A DNA stretch of 19,826 nt. Source: BRH-c25 sp029553855 (GTDB lineage Bacteria; Bacillota; Clostridia; Lutisporales; Lutisporaceae). The notes beneath the pieces are model-generated. The model saw only the letters and a program-made list of their open reading frames with translations, did not search any database and was not told the origin of the DNA. The stretch spans positions 1 through 19,826 of the forward strand of contig DAOSQO010000025.1 in NCBI GenBank assembly GCA_035375865.1, written 5' to 3'. The position numbers were made by a program, and so were the translations under genes. Shown piece after piece: positions 6,970 through 14,944 of the stretch (positions within the stretch are counted from its first letter, which is position 1; the number at the start of each line of letters is the position of its first letter).

Positions 6970-8922
6970 TTATGCATTAGCTGCTGCAGGCTTCTTGTAT
7001 TTGAACCACTGGTAAGCTACCCCAAGTCCAATTATTGCAATGCCTATCAAGTCTGTATACAGTCCCGGGTCAATAAGGAAAAGACCTCCGGCCATAAACA
7101 ATACTCTGAGCAGCGGGTTGACCTTTCCCATTAAGTAGCCTTGCATAGCCACCCCTATACCAACCATGCCTATCAAGGATGTAACGGTTATTTGTACTAT
7201 TTCAAACCCTGTTGTATTAATGAGCAGCAACTGAGGATTTATAACAAACATATACGGTATCAAAAATGCCGCTATGGCAAGCTTACTCGCATTAATACCC
7301 GTTTTTATCGGATCGCTCTTTGCTATTGCGGAACCCGCAAAAGCAGCAAGAGCAACCGGCGGTGTTATATCAGCTATTATTCCGAAATAGAAAACAAACA
7401 TGTGGGCTGTCAGTACATTTACTCCCAACTTTAAAAGTGCCGGTGCTGCTATTGTAGAAGTTATTATATAGTTTGCGGTTGTTGGAGCTCCCATTCCAAG
7501 TATAAGGGAGGATATCATCGTAAGCACCAAAGTCGGCAAAAGCTTGCCTCCCGCCAATGCAACAAGCCCGTTACCCATCTTGAGACCCAATCCCGTAAGC
7601 GTCACAGTTCCCACGATAATACCTGCACAGGCACAGGCAATTGCAACGCCCAATGCACCTTTCGCCCCTGTTTCCAATGCTTCCAGCAATGTCCCTAGGT
7701 TCATTCTTGTTTCTTTTTTTACTGCGCCCACCAATATTGAAGAATATATTCCGTAAAGAGCAGCTTTAATCGGTGTGGTCCCGCTCATAAGCATATAGAT
7801 TATGACAAATATGGGTGCAAACAGGTACCACCTTTCTTTCAGCACCTTCCCCAGCTTGGGAAGTTTTGACGCCTCAACTCCCTTAAGTCCCGTCTTCCTT
7901 GCCTCCAGATCGACCATAATCCATATTCCGCTGAAATACAGCAATGCAGGTATTATTGCCGATTTTGCAATGGTTCCGTATGGAATCCCTATAAACTCGG
8001 ACATCAGGAATGCCGCTGCTCCCATTATTGGGGGCATTATCTGACCGCCCGTGGAAGCAGCCGCCTCAACAGCACCTGCAAACTCGGGCTTGTAACCCAG
8101 ACTTTTCATCAAAGGAATTGTAAAGCTTCCCGTGCCTACGGTGTTTGCAACCGAGCTTCCCGAAATGGTTCCCGTAAGAGCACTGCTAAGTACTGCAACT
8201 TTGGCCGGGCCTCCTATCGATTTCCCCGCAATGGCATTGGCCAAATCTATGAAAAACTTGCCAATTCCCGTCTTATCCAGGAAAGCCCCGAACAGTATAA
8301 ATAAAAATATGAATGTTGATGACACGCCTATGGGAGTCCCAAGTATTCCTTCGGTTGTGTAATACATGTGGCTTACTATTCTACCTATGGAGTAGCCTCT
8401 GTGGTTGAGAAACCCCGGAAGAAATGCACCAAATTTGCCATACAGCAAAAATGTGCTCGAAATAATGACAATCGGGAGACCTACTACCCTTCTTGCCGCC
8501 TCCAGTACAAAAAGCACCGCAAGTATAGCCACAAATATATCAAGGCTGTTCTGCTCCCCGGCTCTCATAATCAGGGCATGGTAGTTGAAGGTAATATAGA
8601 GTCCCACAAATCCTGAAATAACGGCTAAGCTTATATCTATCCAATGCATCTTATTTTTAGGCATTTTATCATTGAGCGGATACAGCAAAAATGTCAGTAC
8701 AAAGGCAAAGGCAACGTGAACGGACCTTTGCAGCTGTGCGGGAAGCACACCGAAAATAGCGGTATATAACTGAAAAACCGAAAACATTATTGCCAATGCA
8801 GTGACTATCTTTAACTGCATTCCCGAAAGTTTTCTGTAATTTGACTCTTTATCATATTTTGCCATAATCTCGTCCAGGTCCAATTCCTGAACTTGTTCTT
8901 TAAGAATTTTGTCCTTATCCAT
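6970..8922 (-). CDS. TRAP transporter permease, fused DctQ-DctM (4TM/12TM) subunit
   Basis: Membrane component of a tripartite ATP-independent periplasmic-type transporter, driven by an ion gradient rather than ATP. The chosen 650-residue product starts with a charged cytoplasmic segment, then an N-terminal four-helix DctQ-like part (about residues 35-165), then a large DctM-like part. Conserved DctM features are GTISGSSVANTVGTGSFTIP and AASTGGQIMPPIMGAAAFLM, and in the second half LGMGAPTTANYII and ADITPPVALAAFA, the pseudo-repeated substrate and ion site loops. Fused permeases of this kind go with TAXI binding proteins, as here. A longer frame starts at ATG 9012, but GGGAGGGA directly precedes ATG 8922. 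It is the last gene of the operon. Confidence 0.93.
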   Translation of the reverse strand: MDKDKILKEQVQELDLDEIMAKYDKESNYRKLSGMQLKIVTALAIMFSVFQLYTAIFGVLPAQLQRSVHVAFAFVLTFLLYPLNDKMPKNKMHWIDISLAVISGFVGLYITFNYHALIMRAGEQNSLDIFVAILAVLFVLEAARRVVGLPIVIISSTFLLYGKFGAFLPGFLNHRGYSIGRIVSHMYYTTEGILGTPIGVSSTFIFLFILFGAFLDKTGIGKFFIDLANAIAGKSIGGPAKVAVLSSALTGTISGSSVANTVGTGSFTIPLMKSLGYKPEFAGAVEAAASTGGQIMPPIMGAAAFLMSEFIGIPYGTIAKSAIIPALLYFSGIWIMVDLEARKTGLKGVEASKLPKLGKVLKERWYLFAPIFVIIYMLMSGTTPIKAALYGIYSSILVGAVKKETRMNLGTLLEALETGAKGALGVAIACACAGIIVGTVTLTGLGLKMGNGLVALAGGKLLPTLVLTMISSLILGMGAPTTANYIITSTIAAPALLKLGVNVLTAHMFVFYFGIIADITPPVALAAFAGSAIAKSDPIKTGINASKLAIAAFLIPYMFVINPQLLLINTTGFEIVQITVTSLIGMVGIGVAMQGYLMGKVNPLLRVLFMAGGLFLIDPGLYTDLIGIAIIGLGVAYQWFKYKKPAAANA

Positions 8923-9063
8923 AAAATCCCTCCTTTTCCCGGATAATGAATCAGTCTTCAACCGCTGGTCACCAGTCTCCGGCGTTATAACTATAACTAT
9001 TAATCGATGCAAAAAGTCCTAAATACCTGCCTGTAATTGTCGCCATGCTCCTTCAGAATGACA

Positions 9064-9576
9064 TCACTTTTTAGGTTTATCATTTATTAAATACTTAATC
9101 AGTTCAAAAGGTGTAACCTTGGATACACTGAAAAAAGCGGGATTCTGTGGTTCAATAAGCTCTGAAAGCTTCATACTCATATCCTTGTAGCTCAGAGTAT
9201 GATCCGCATAGGTTCCCACTAAGTAGGCAAAGCACTCCAGCTCCCTGTCGATATTCTCAATCTGGACAAGCCCTTTTTCTATTGTAACTTTCTGTTTGCC
9301 TGATGCGTCAAATTCCGGCATACCTGCGCCATATGAATAGAAAGTAGTCTTATATACTATGAATTTTTTCCCCTGTATCTTAATAAATTCATTTACGGGA
9401 GTACGGTTGACAGAATGTCTGAAACTTACCGTAAATTCCTTCACATTGTCAATATCGTCAATATAGACTATCTTCCCTGTTTTACCGTTGGAAATTGTGA
9501 ATTTGTCAAACATCGGTACATTCAAGAGCAATATGATCGATATTATAACGATGACTGTAAATACATAGCTTTTCAT
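9064..9576 (-). CDS. DUF1850 protein associated with a TAXI-TRAP transporter
   Basis: A 170-residue protein with one N-terminal hydrophobic segment (residues 4-21), a signal anchor or signal peptide, and an outside-facing remainder. The body has DUF1850 hallmarks: FTVSFRHSVNRTPVNEF, then TTFYSYGAGMPEFDASG. This family recurs between the TAXI binding protein and the fused permease in TRAP operons, the exact position seen here. Its role is unknown; an accessory to binding-protein docking is a reasonable guess from location and context. The ATG has no clear Shine-Dalgarno, and a hairpin precedes it, so translation may be weak or dependent on upstream transcription. It is 45 bases from the binding-protein gene. 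Confidence 0.85.
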   Translation of the reverse strand: MKSYVFTVIVIISIILLLNVPMFDKFTISNGKTGKIVYIDDIDNVKEFTVSFRHSVNRTPVNEFIKIQGKKFIVYKTTFYSYGAGMPEFDASGKQKVTIEKGLVQIENIDRELECFAYLVGTYADHTLSYKDMSMKLSELIEPQNPAFFSVSKVTPFELIKYLINDKPKK

Positions 9577-9585
9577 AATAAAGAA

Positions 9586-9611
9586 GCCGGACCGGATATT
9601 TCCAGTCCGGC
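9586..9611 (-). terminator. Intercistronic hairpin after the TAXI binding-protein gene
   Basis: GCCGGAC and GTCCGGC (9586-9592, 9605-9611) form a 7-bp perfect stem extendable by three pairs past one mismatch, followed on the minus strand by TTCTTTATT. It is probably a leaky terminator or mRNA-stabilising hairpin setting binding protein above permease levels. Confidence 0.65.
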
Positions 9612-9621
9612 AGCCTCCAAA

Positions 9622-10578
9622 TTACTTTATAGCGCCTACTTCTTTGTAGTATTTCTCTGCTCCGGGATGGAACGGAACGGATACTCCCTTTACCGCATTT
9701 TCAAGGCTAAGCTCGGCACCCTTTGCATGAGCTTCCGCCAACTCCTTCTGATTATCAAACAAGGCCTTTGTCAGATCGTATACAACCTTTTCGGAAACCT
9801 CCGAACCGACTATCAGGGTTGCTTTTACCGCAACGGTCTTTACATCTGCACTCTGGCCTTTGTAAGTTCCCGCAGGTATAACTATCTCTGTGAAGAATGG
9901 ATACTTGTCAATAAGTTTCTTTATCATATCATCGGAAATTGATATGAATTTAAGGTTGCTTGTAGTGGCAGTATCCTGTATTGCAGCATTAGGAACTCCC
10001 GATACAAACATGAAGCCTTCAATATGCTTGTCTTTTAAAGAATCCGCAGATTCTGAAAAGGACAGGTAGTTAGCTGAAAAATCATTATAGGTCATACCCA
10101 TGACATCCAGCAGCTGTCTTGCATTTGCTTCAACTCCGCTTCCTGGGGCACCCACTGAGAACTTCTTCCCTTTGATATCATTCAGGGTGTTGATCCCGCT
10201 GTCGGCAGATGCAACAATCTGAATTACTTCAGGATAAAGATTGGCAATAACCCTTACATTTTCTACTTTGGCATCCTTGAAAGCCTCTGCGCCCGCATAA
10301 GCATAGTCGGTCATATCATTCTGCACTATCGCAAGCTCTGCCTCCTTCTTGCCTATGAGCTTGAGGTTTTCAACGGAAGCACCTGTTGCCTGAGCTGTTA
10401 CGTTCATGTTGGCAATTTTTGAATTGAATATCTGTGCCATTGAACCGCCAAAAGGATAGTAAGTACCAGATGTTCCTCCGGTGGCCAATATCAGGTTGGT
10501 TTTTTGCGGAGCACATCCCGCAAGAGCTGCGGACAGTACCAACGCTGCAGCCAGTAATAGCACTATGTACTTTTTCAT
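9622..10578 (-). CDS. TAXI-family TRAP transporter solute-binding lipoprotein
   Basis: Solute receptor of the TRAP system. It has 318 residues with lipobox LAGC (Cys22), so it is membrane-tethered in a Gram-positive cell. The mature protein opens with LILATGGTSGTYYPFGGSMAQIFN, the signature of the TAXI (TRAP-associated extracytoplasmic immunogenic) family; further conserved text includes ATGASVENLKLI, ELAIVQNDM, VGAPGSGVEANARQLL and the C-terminal PFHPGAEKYYKEVG. The structurally studied Thermus member binds glutamate or glutamine, but substrates in this family vary. ATG 10578 has GGAGGGA upstream. It is the first gene after the two-component system and has its own promoter with phased repeats. 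Confidence 0.95.
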   Translation of the reverse strand: MKKYIVLLLAAALVLSAALAGCAPQKTNLILATGGTSGTYYPFGGSMAQIFNSKIANMNVTAQATGASVENLKLIGKKEAELAIVQNDMTDYAYAGAEAFKDAKVENVRVIANLYPEVIQIVASADSGINTLNDIKGKKFSVGAPGSGVEANARQLLDVMGMTYNDFSANYLSFSESADSLKDKHIEGFMFVSGVPNAAIQDTATTSNLKFISISDDMIKKLIDKYPFFTEIVIPAGTYKGQSADVKTVAVKATLIVGSEVSEKVVYDLTKALFDNQKELAEAHAKGAELSLENAVKGVSVPFHPGAEKYYKEVGAIK

Positions 10579-10607
10579 AAGAGTCCCTCCTCCAATTTAA
10601 TACCATA

Positions 10608-10646
10608 ATTATAAAACCATAGTAACAGATAGTAACAGAAAGAAAC
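10608..10646 (-). promoter_or_regulatory. TRAP operon promoter with three phased 10-bp repeats
   Basis: Reading the minus strand, three consecutive 10-mers follow each other: GTTTCTTTCT (10646-10637), GTTACTATCT (10636-10627), GTTACTATGG (10626-10617). TATAAT lies at 10613-10608. At a 17-base spacing the -35 hexamer would be GTTACT, which is part of the middle repeat and a poor match to TTGACA. One-turn direct repeats over a weak -35 are what an activator such as a response regulator would use. Bacillus GlnL is reported to bind direct repeats with the same 10-bp period. Binding by the adjacent regulator is inference. Confidence 0.65.
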
Positions 10647-10703
10647 GTAAATTTACATTAAATGTTTGAGAAGATTTAGAAAATTGACTCCTAAAGGCCG
10701 GTA

Positions 10704-11597
10704 CTATTCAATTTGTTCAACCATTACCAGCAGCCTTTTCATAAAAGACTTGATGTTTACCTTTCCCCCATACATTGTCTTGCCTCTGATAAAGTCCATT
10801 TCCGCTTTTATGTCGGCATAGTCAAACAAAGAAGAGCAGTACAGGTCAAACTTCTCATTACTGAAGTCCTCTATTCCCATGGCTGCAATATTTTTCATAG
10901 CTTTGGAAACTGTCCTGCGTATCCTCATCTCAATAGCCTTGAAATCACCGCTGAAACCCCTGCCCTCGGAATCATATCTGTCCAGCAGCAGCTTCAGCAG
11001 CTCATTCAGCTGCATCTCTTCCAGCTTCTCGCTTAAATCCTCATCTTCATACAACATATTGATTATATTGACTATATCCTTGCTTCCCAAATCACCCAAT
11101 ATACCAAGGTCAGCCATGATCTGGTTCAGCGCTTTTTTTGCATTGTCCTGTCTTTGCGCTTTGTAGCCTGCATCTCCTCGGCCCAGGGTCATTGCAGTAG
11201 ATTCAATAGCCTCAAAGGTTTTTTTCATTGCCTGGTATTCCTCGACCTTTTTTATCACATTCACAACTTCAATAACATTGATAGGTTTGCTGATAAAAAA
11301 CTCAATCCCCAACTCGTAGGCTTTTGCTATCATATCCTTGTCGCTGACTTGCGAAAGCATAATAAACACACTTTTCACATTCAGGGATTTAACTTTTTTT
11401 ATTATAGCCATTCCATCCTGTAAAGGAAGCAGAAGGTCAACAATCACAATGTCGGGCTTAAGCTTAAGTATCAGCTCTTCTCCGAGAAGCCCGTTATCCG
11501 CTTCTGCAATTACTTCCCCAAGGCAGTATTGCCCGATTATCTTTGCAAGTACGCTTCTCACCGACCTGTCATCGTCTATAACAATGAAACTATACAT
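10704..11597 (-). CDS. glnL: Response regulator of the GlnL (YcbB) type
   Basis: Cytoplasmic DNA-binding response regulator, 297 residues from the chosen start. The REC domain (about 1-118) has the acidic pocket in VIDDD, phospho-acceptor D54 in VIVDLLLP and the conserved Lys104 in ISKP. The C-terminal part (about 135-290) is not an OmpR, NarL or LytTR domain; the IMADLGI and RIRRTVSKAMKNIAAMG text fits the YcbB domain found in GlnL. ATG 11603 abuts the ribosome-binding site, whereas GGAGG at 11608-11604 is six bases from ATG 11597, so the shorter start is used. It overlaps the kinase stop by 8 bases, implying translational coupling. The TRAP operon follows on the same strand. The symbol is by family resemblance. 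Confidence 0.85.
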   Translation of the reverse strand: MYSFIVIDDDRSVRSVLAKIIGQYCLGEVIAEADNGLLGEELILKLKPDIVIVDLLLPLQDGMAIIKKVKSLNVKSVFIMLSQVSDKDMIAKAYELGIEFFISKPINVIEVVNVIKKVEEYQAMKKTFEAIESTAMTLGRGDAGYKAQRQDNAKKALNQIMADLGILGDLGSKDIVNIINMLYEDEDLSEKLEEMQLNELLKLLLDRYDSEGRGFSGDFKAIEMRIRRTVSKAMKNIAAMGIEDFSNEKFDLYCSSLFDYADIKAEMDFIRGKTMYGGKVNIKSFMKRLLVMVEQIE

Positions 11598-12885
11598 CTC
11601 CATCCTCCTCGCAAATGATTACATCCGCAGGTATCTCCAGCCTGAACCCGGTAATGCCTTCGGTATCATTATTGAAAAATGCACTCCCTTTCAAGTGGTC
11701 TGAAAGAATTTTTATATGGGTCAAACCAAGCCCCGTGGAAACCTGTCCCGTTTCCGGGTTGAACTTCGTAGTATAGCCGGGCTCAAAAATCAGATCCCTT
11801 TCTTTTTCATCTATTCCCTTTCCATTATCCGCAACTGTAAAAACTACCAAGCCTTCTCTGAAGGAACAGCTGACTTTGATGTAAGAATCACTTCTGAAGC
11901 ATGCCTCTATAGAGTTCTGTACTATATTGTTAAGTATTGACATAATGATATAGTATTCGCTTGTCCTGAAATCCTTTTCGAGAATGAAGCTGAGTCTGAT
12001 ATCCTTGTTAATCACCTCTATGTACCTGGTAAATATATCTTCTATGGTCTCAAATATTTCACTCATTTTCATCGTTTTGTGAACATCGCTTGCCGGCATA
12101 AGCTTTTCCATGCTTATTGCAATTCTGTTGTAATCCTTTTTTATTTCATGAATATCAATGGACAGTGTAAGGCAGTCATCCGTAATTTTCTTCAATTCCT
12201 CTCTGCTCATAGGGCTGTTGTCCCTGATTGCGTTATAGATTGAATAGCTCTTGGCCATTGCACCTTCAATATCCTGCATTGATTTCTTAATGAAGAATAC
12301 TTCTGACTTAAGCTTTGCCGTGAGAAGGAGAAGGTCCTTGTACCTTCTCTGGTGCCCTTCTTTAGTAATAAACAGGCTGTAATACCGGATGATCCAGAAT
12401 AATGCAAACACAAGGCAGCTTCTTACTACGGCAGCCATCATTATAGTTGAAAAAATGGCATCAAAAAATTTGTTGCTCAGCTGATTCCTGATTACAAGCT
12501 CAAAGAAATTGGACATAATATCCGCTGTCGTCAGCGCCACTATGAAATATATGGGTTTCTCGAACAGCCTTCTGAAGCTCGTTCCTTCAATAATCAAGCC
12601 ATATGTGACGTAATACATCAGTGCGGGCATATGCCTTGACAGGGCTGCCTCCAAGACTGCCGTACCCGTAAACATATCTATGCCGATTCTCACTGCAAGG
12701 ACTGAAATACCTGTAAAAACCGATGTTGATACAATCGGAAGAGAATGAAAATAAAGCAGCAGAAAAGTAAAGACAACTACCCCTATAGTTATCCTGAAAT
12801 CAGTACCGAAAGGATAAAAATTCACCTGCCCCATAAATGCGGTAAACAGACCCACTATCAGCATTTCTTTATATTTGCTCTTCAA
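11590..12885 (-). CDS. glnK: Membrane sensor histidine kinase of the GlnK (YcbA) type
   Basis: Sensor partner of the downstream regulator. The first ~170 residues hold about six hydrophobic segments with no large external domain, so it probably senses a ligand within the membrane or through a transporter. A helical linker follows, then a phospho-acceptor His in IDIHEIKKDYNRI. The ATPase domain has N-box NNIVQNSIEA, G1 DNGKGID, F-box FEPGYTTK and G2 GLGLTH. Membrane layout and the FYPFGTDFRITIG segment resemble GlnK of Bacillus, which responds to glutamine. An in-frame ATG at 12939 gives 449 residues, but a strong extended -10 at 12951-12946 puts the transcription start about on that ATG; TTG 12885, eight bases after GGGG, is favoured here. 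This start is uncertain. Confidence 0.8.
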   Translation of the reverse strand: MKSKYKEMLIVGLFTAFMGQVNFYPFGTDFRITIGVVVFTFLLLYFHSLPIVSTSVFTGISVLAVRIGIDMFTGTAVLEAALSRHMPALMYYVTYGLIIEGTSFRRLFEKPIYFIVALTTADIMSNFFELVIRNQLSNKFFDAIFSTIMMAAVVRSCLVFALFWIIRYYSLFITKEGHQRRYKDLLLLTAKLKSEVFFIKKSMQDIEGAMAKSYSIYNAIRDNSPMSREELKKITDDCLTLSIDIHEIKKDYNRIAISMEKLMPASDVHKTMKMSEIFETIEDIFTRYIEVINKDIRLSFILEKDFRTSEYYIIMSILNNIVQNSIEACFRSDSYIKVSCSFREGLVVFTVADNGKGIDEKERDLIFEPGYTTKFNPETGQVSTGLGLTHIKILSDHLKGSAFFNNDTEGITGFRLEIPADVIICEEDGDV

Positions 12886-12945
12886 ATCAATTACCCCGTA
12901 AAATTCATTGTAAGGCCAAAACAACCTGGGTATGACCATATCACT

Positions 12946-12966
12946 ATTATAGCATAAATTTTATGC
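12946..12966 (-). promoter_or_regulatory. Extended -10 promoter of the kinase gene with a palindrome in the spacer
   Basis: TGC-TATAAT (12954-12946, minus strand) is an extended -10. Directly upstream lies the palindrome GCATAAA-T-TTTATGC (12952-12966), filling most of the -35/-10 spacer and sharing the TGC. No good -35 is visible. A protein bound here would block RNA polymerase. Confidence 0.55.
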
Positions 12967-13133
12967 ATTGTTCCCCTTGCCGTATTGCAGCATATTATGA
13001 TATAGGAAATAGTATATGAATGATTTCATAGAATTGTTAACTTCTGCCAAAGGAGATTTTTGCCTTTATTTTTGGGACAATGTGTTATATACTTTAATAG
13101 AACATGCTGTAAGAATATCGGGAGGTCGATGTA

Positions 13134-14090
13134 TTGAAAAACAGATTAATGAATTTAGCACTTGTTTCAGCAGTAGTATCCTCCGTATTTTTTATTCTGG
13201 CAGTCTCGGTATTTGCCGATATCGGAGACACGGCTCTCAAAAAAGGCATGAGGCATCCTGATGTTGCAGTTCTTCAGGAAAGGCTTGACGTATTAGGTTA
13301 CTTTGAGAATGAAGAGTACACCGATTATTTCGGGGATAAGACATATGCTGCCCTTATTGCCTTTCAGAGTGATTCAGGACTCAAACAGGACGGCGTTGCC
13401 GGAAAAGACACCTTCAAGATGCTTAGCATAAAAATCAAGCAGAATGAAATTCTGCCCGAAAACTTTGTACCGATTAAAGAAGGCGACAGCGGTGACAAGG
13501 TAGTTGACATACAAAAAAAGCTGAGGGACCTTGGCATATACAAAACCGAAATAAACTCTTTTTACGATAAGACTACCATAGATGCAGTCTCAGAATTTCA
13601 GGCGGCAAACTCCCTGCCTCAGACCGGCATAGTGGATGGCGCCACAATTATCAAGCTCAATACTATTACCAACGACAAAATTGCCGCCAGGGCAGCCGAA
13701 AGCCGCAGGCTCTTAGGTGATAAGGCGGTTGATTTTGCAAAGCAGTTCTTAGGAGCTCCTTACAAATGGGGTGCATCTTCCGGAAAAGCCTTTGACTGCT
13801 CAGGCTTCACGGTGTACATAATGAAAAAGTTCAACGTCATCCTGGAGCGCACCGCTTCCGCCCAGTTCAACAGCGGGACTAAAGTCGAAAAGTCTAATCT
13901 TCAGGCGGGAGATTTAGTATTCTTCACTACATACAAAAAAGGCCCCAGCCATGTGGGAATGTACATAGGTGACAATAAGTTCATACATGCAAGCTCGGCA
14001 ACCAGAAGCGTGACTATTACGGATCTTGACACGAAATATTACAAGGCCCGGTACCTGGGTGCCAGAAGATATAATCTTAAAGAGAATTAA
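13134..14090 (+). CDS. Secreted NlpC/P60 peptidoglycan endopeptidase with two PG-binding domains
   Basis: A cell-wall hydrolase cutting stem-peptide bonds outside the membrane. The signal peptide spans residues 1-28 and probably ends VFA-D. Two PG_binding_1 domains follow, about 34-98 (VAVLQERLDVLGY with ALIAFQSDSGLKQDGVAG) and 117-176 (VVDIQKKLRDLGIY with AVSEFQAANSLPQTGIV). The C-terminal NlpC/P60 domain (about 195-312) has catalytic Cys222 in FDCSGF, His273 in SHVGMYIG and His285 in FIHASS, a complete triad. Its start is TTG 13134, set by GGAGGT seven bases upstream; an ATG just before it is out of frame and stops at once. It is a single-gene unit divergent from the kinase gene and ended by its own terminator. 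Confidence 0.92.
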   Translation: MKNRLMNLALVSAVVSSVFFILAVSVFADIGDTALKKGMRHPDVAVLQERLDVLGYFENEEYTDYFGDKTYAALIAFQSDSGLKQDGVAGKDTFKMLSIKIKQNEILPENFVPIKEGDSGDKVVDIQKKLRDLGIYKTEINSFYDKTTIDAVSEFQAANSLPQTGIVDGATIIKLNTITNDKIAARAAESRRLLGDKAVDFAKQFLGAPYKWGASSGKAFDCSGFTVYIMKKFNVILERTASAQFNSGTKVEKSNLQAGDLVFFTTYKKGPSHVGMYIGDNKFIHASSATRSVTITDLDTKYYKARYLGARRYNLKEN

Positions 14091-14117
14091 AGGATAGCCG
14101 AAGACTATCCTTTTTTC
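14089..14117. terminator. Terminator after the NlpC/P60 gene
   Basis: AAAGGATAG (14089-14097), loop CCGAAGA, CTATCCTTT (14105-14113) continuing as a T run to 14116. Strong for the plus-strand gene; on the minus strand the same stem is followed by TTAATT and could act weakly for the opposing gene. Confidence 0.85.
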
Positions 14118-14118
14118 T

Positions 14119-14832
14119 TTATTTAAACATAAGCTCAATTTCAGTATCACAGCATGGGCAAACCCCGATATATTTCCCGTTGATATTGAACAGCTCAAGA
14201 ACTTCATTGCACTTGCCGCACTTGGCAACACATTTCTTCAAATAAATCAGAGTTCCTATATACTTAACCTTGCCGTCCTTATATTTCTCTGCAACCCTGT
14301 CGTATGCCTTGCTTTCATTTTTGTCATATAGCAATTCGTTGCGAAGTGTTACGAATTTGATGTTCTCCCCCTGCAGGGATTTTCTTTGTGATTCCAGATC
14401 CTTTATATGTTCGGCTATTTCGAAAATCCTTTCCTGATTGTAGTTGATTTTCTGGCTGAGTTCAGTCAAAATGTCTATGCTCTTGTGATAATTGAAATAT
14501 AGGCGAAAAGCCTCCATATTGTTTTCTTTGTGATTGAACTCATTATGGCAGAACCTGCACTCATCGGTATCAGGAATATCGAAGCTTTCCACATAGGTAT
14601 TCCCCAAACTGTCGCAGAATGGGCATACTATTATATATATCCTGTCAACGAAACGCTCTCTTTCCATTTCGGAAAAAAGCCTGCCGTATTCATCATTTGT
14701 CAGGTCAAGCTGCTCAATGGCGTTGTTATACAGTACATCATTTTCCTCATAGGTTGCCAGAAGTTCAATGAACTTATCGGCCTTATTCTGCGGAATAACC
14801 TTTTGCTGCTTGAGATATTCAATAATATTCAT
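14119..14832 (-). CDS. Hypothetical protein with two zinc-ribbon-like cysteine pairs
   Basis: I do not recognise this family. The 237-residue product has no signal peptide or membrane helix, so it is probably cytoplasmic. Two four-cysteine sites are visible: C70-x2-C73 with C92-x2-C95 (18 residues between), and C205-x2-C208 with C225-x2-C228 (16 between), both zinc-ribbon spacings. Between them, residues about 118-156 form a likely coiled coil (ILTELSQKI, IFEIAEHIKDLESQ). The N-terminal 60 residues are helical and charged. ATG 14832 is chosen because GGGGGG lies four to six bases upstream; a longer frame to 14862 has no such site. Zinc-ribbon plus coiled coil suggests a structural or nucleic-acid-binding scaffold, but no function follows. 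It stands alone, downstream of the GH18 gene. Confidence 0.85.
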   Translation of the reverse strand: MNIIEYLKQQKVIPQNKADKFIELLATYEENDVLYNNAIEQLDLTNDEYGRLFSEMERERFVDRIYIIVCPFCDSLGNTYVESFDIPDTDECRFCHNEFNHKENNMEAFRLYFNYHKSIDILTELSQKINYNQERIFEIAEHIKDLESQRKSLQGENIKFVTLRNELLYDKNESKAYDRVAEKYKDGKVKYIGTLIYLKKCVAKCGKCNEVLELFNINGKYIGVCPCCDTEIELMFK

Positions 14833-14944
14833 CTTTTCCCCCCCTTGTGATATAACTGTCAAATGCTTTTTTACACTTCTTAATAATCATATTATTCTAT
14901 ATATTATTGAAATATCCTCTAAATAAGCATACCTCAAAAAATAA

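Noticed and set aside
13016..13261. 81-codon plus-strand frame before and across the NlpC/P60 start
   Set aside because: It lacks a ribosome-binding site, overlaps the signal-peptide region of the real gene in another frame, and has no recognisable content.
14857..14862. TTGACA (minus strand) upstream of the zinc-ribbon gene
   Set aside because: A -10 at the proper distance would fall at the start codon, so it cannot drive this gene.
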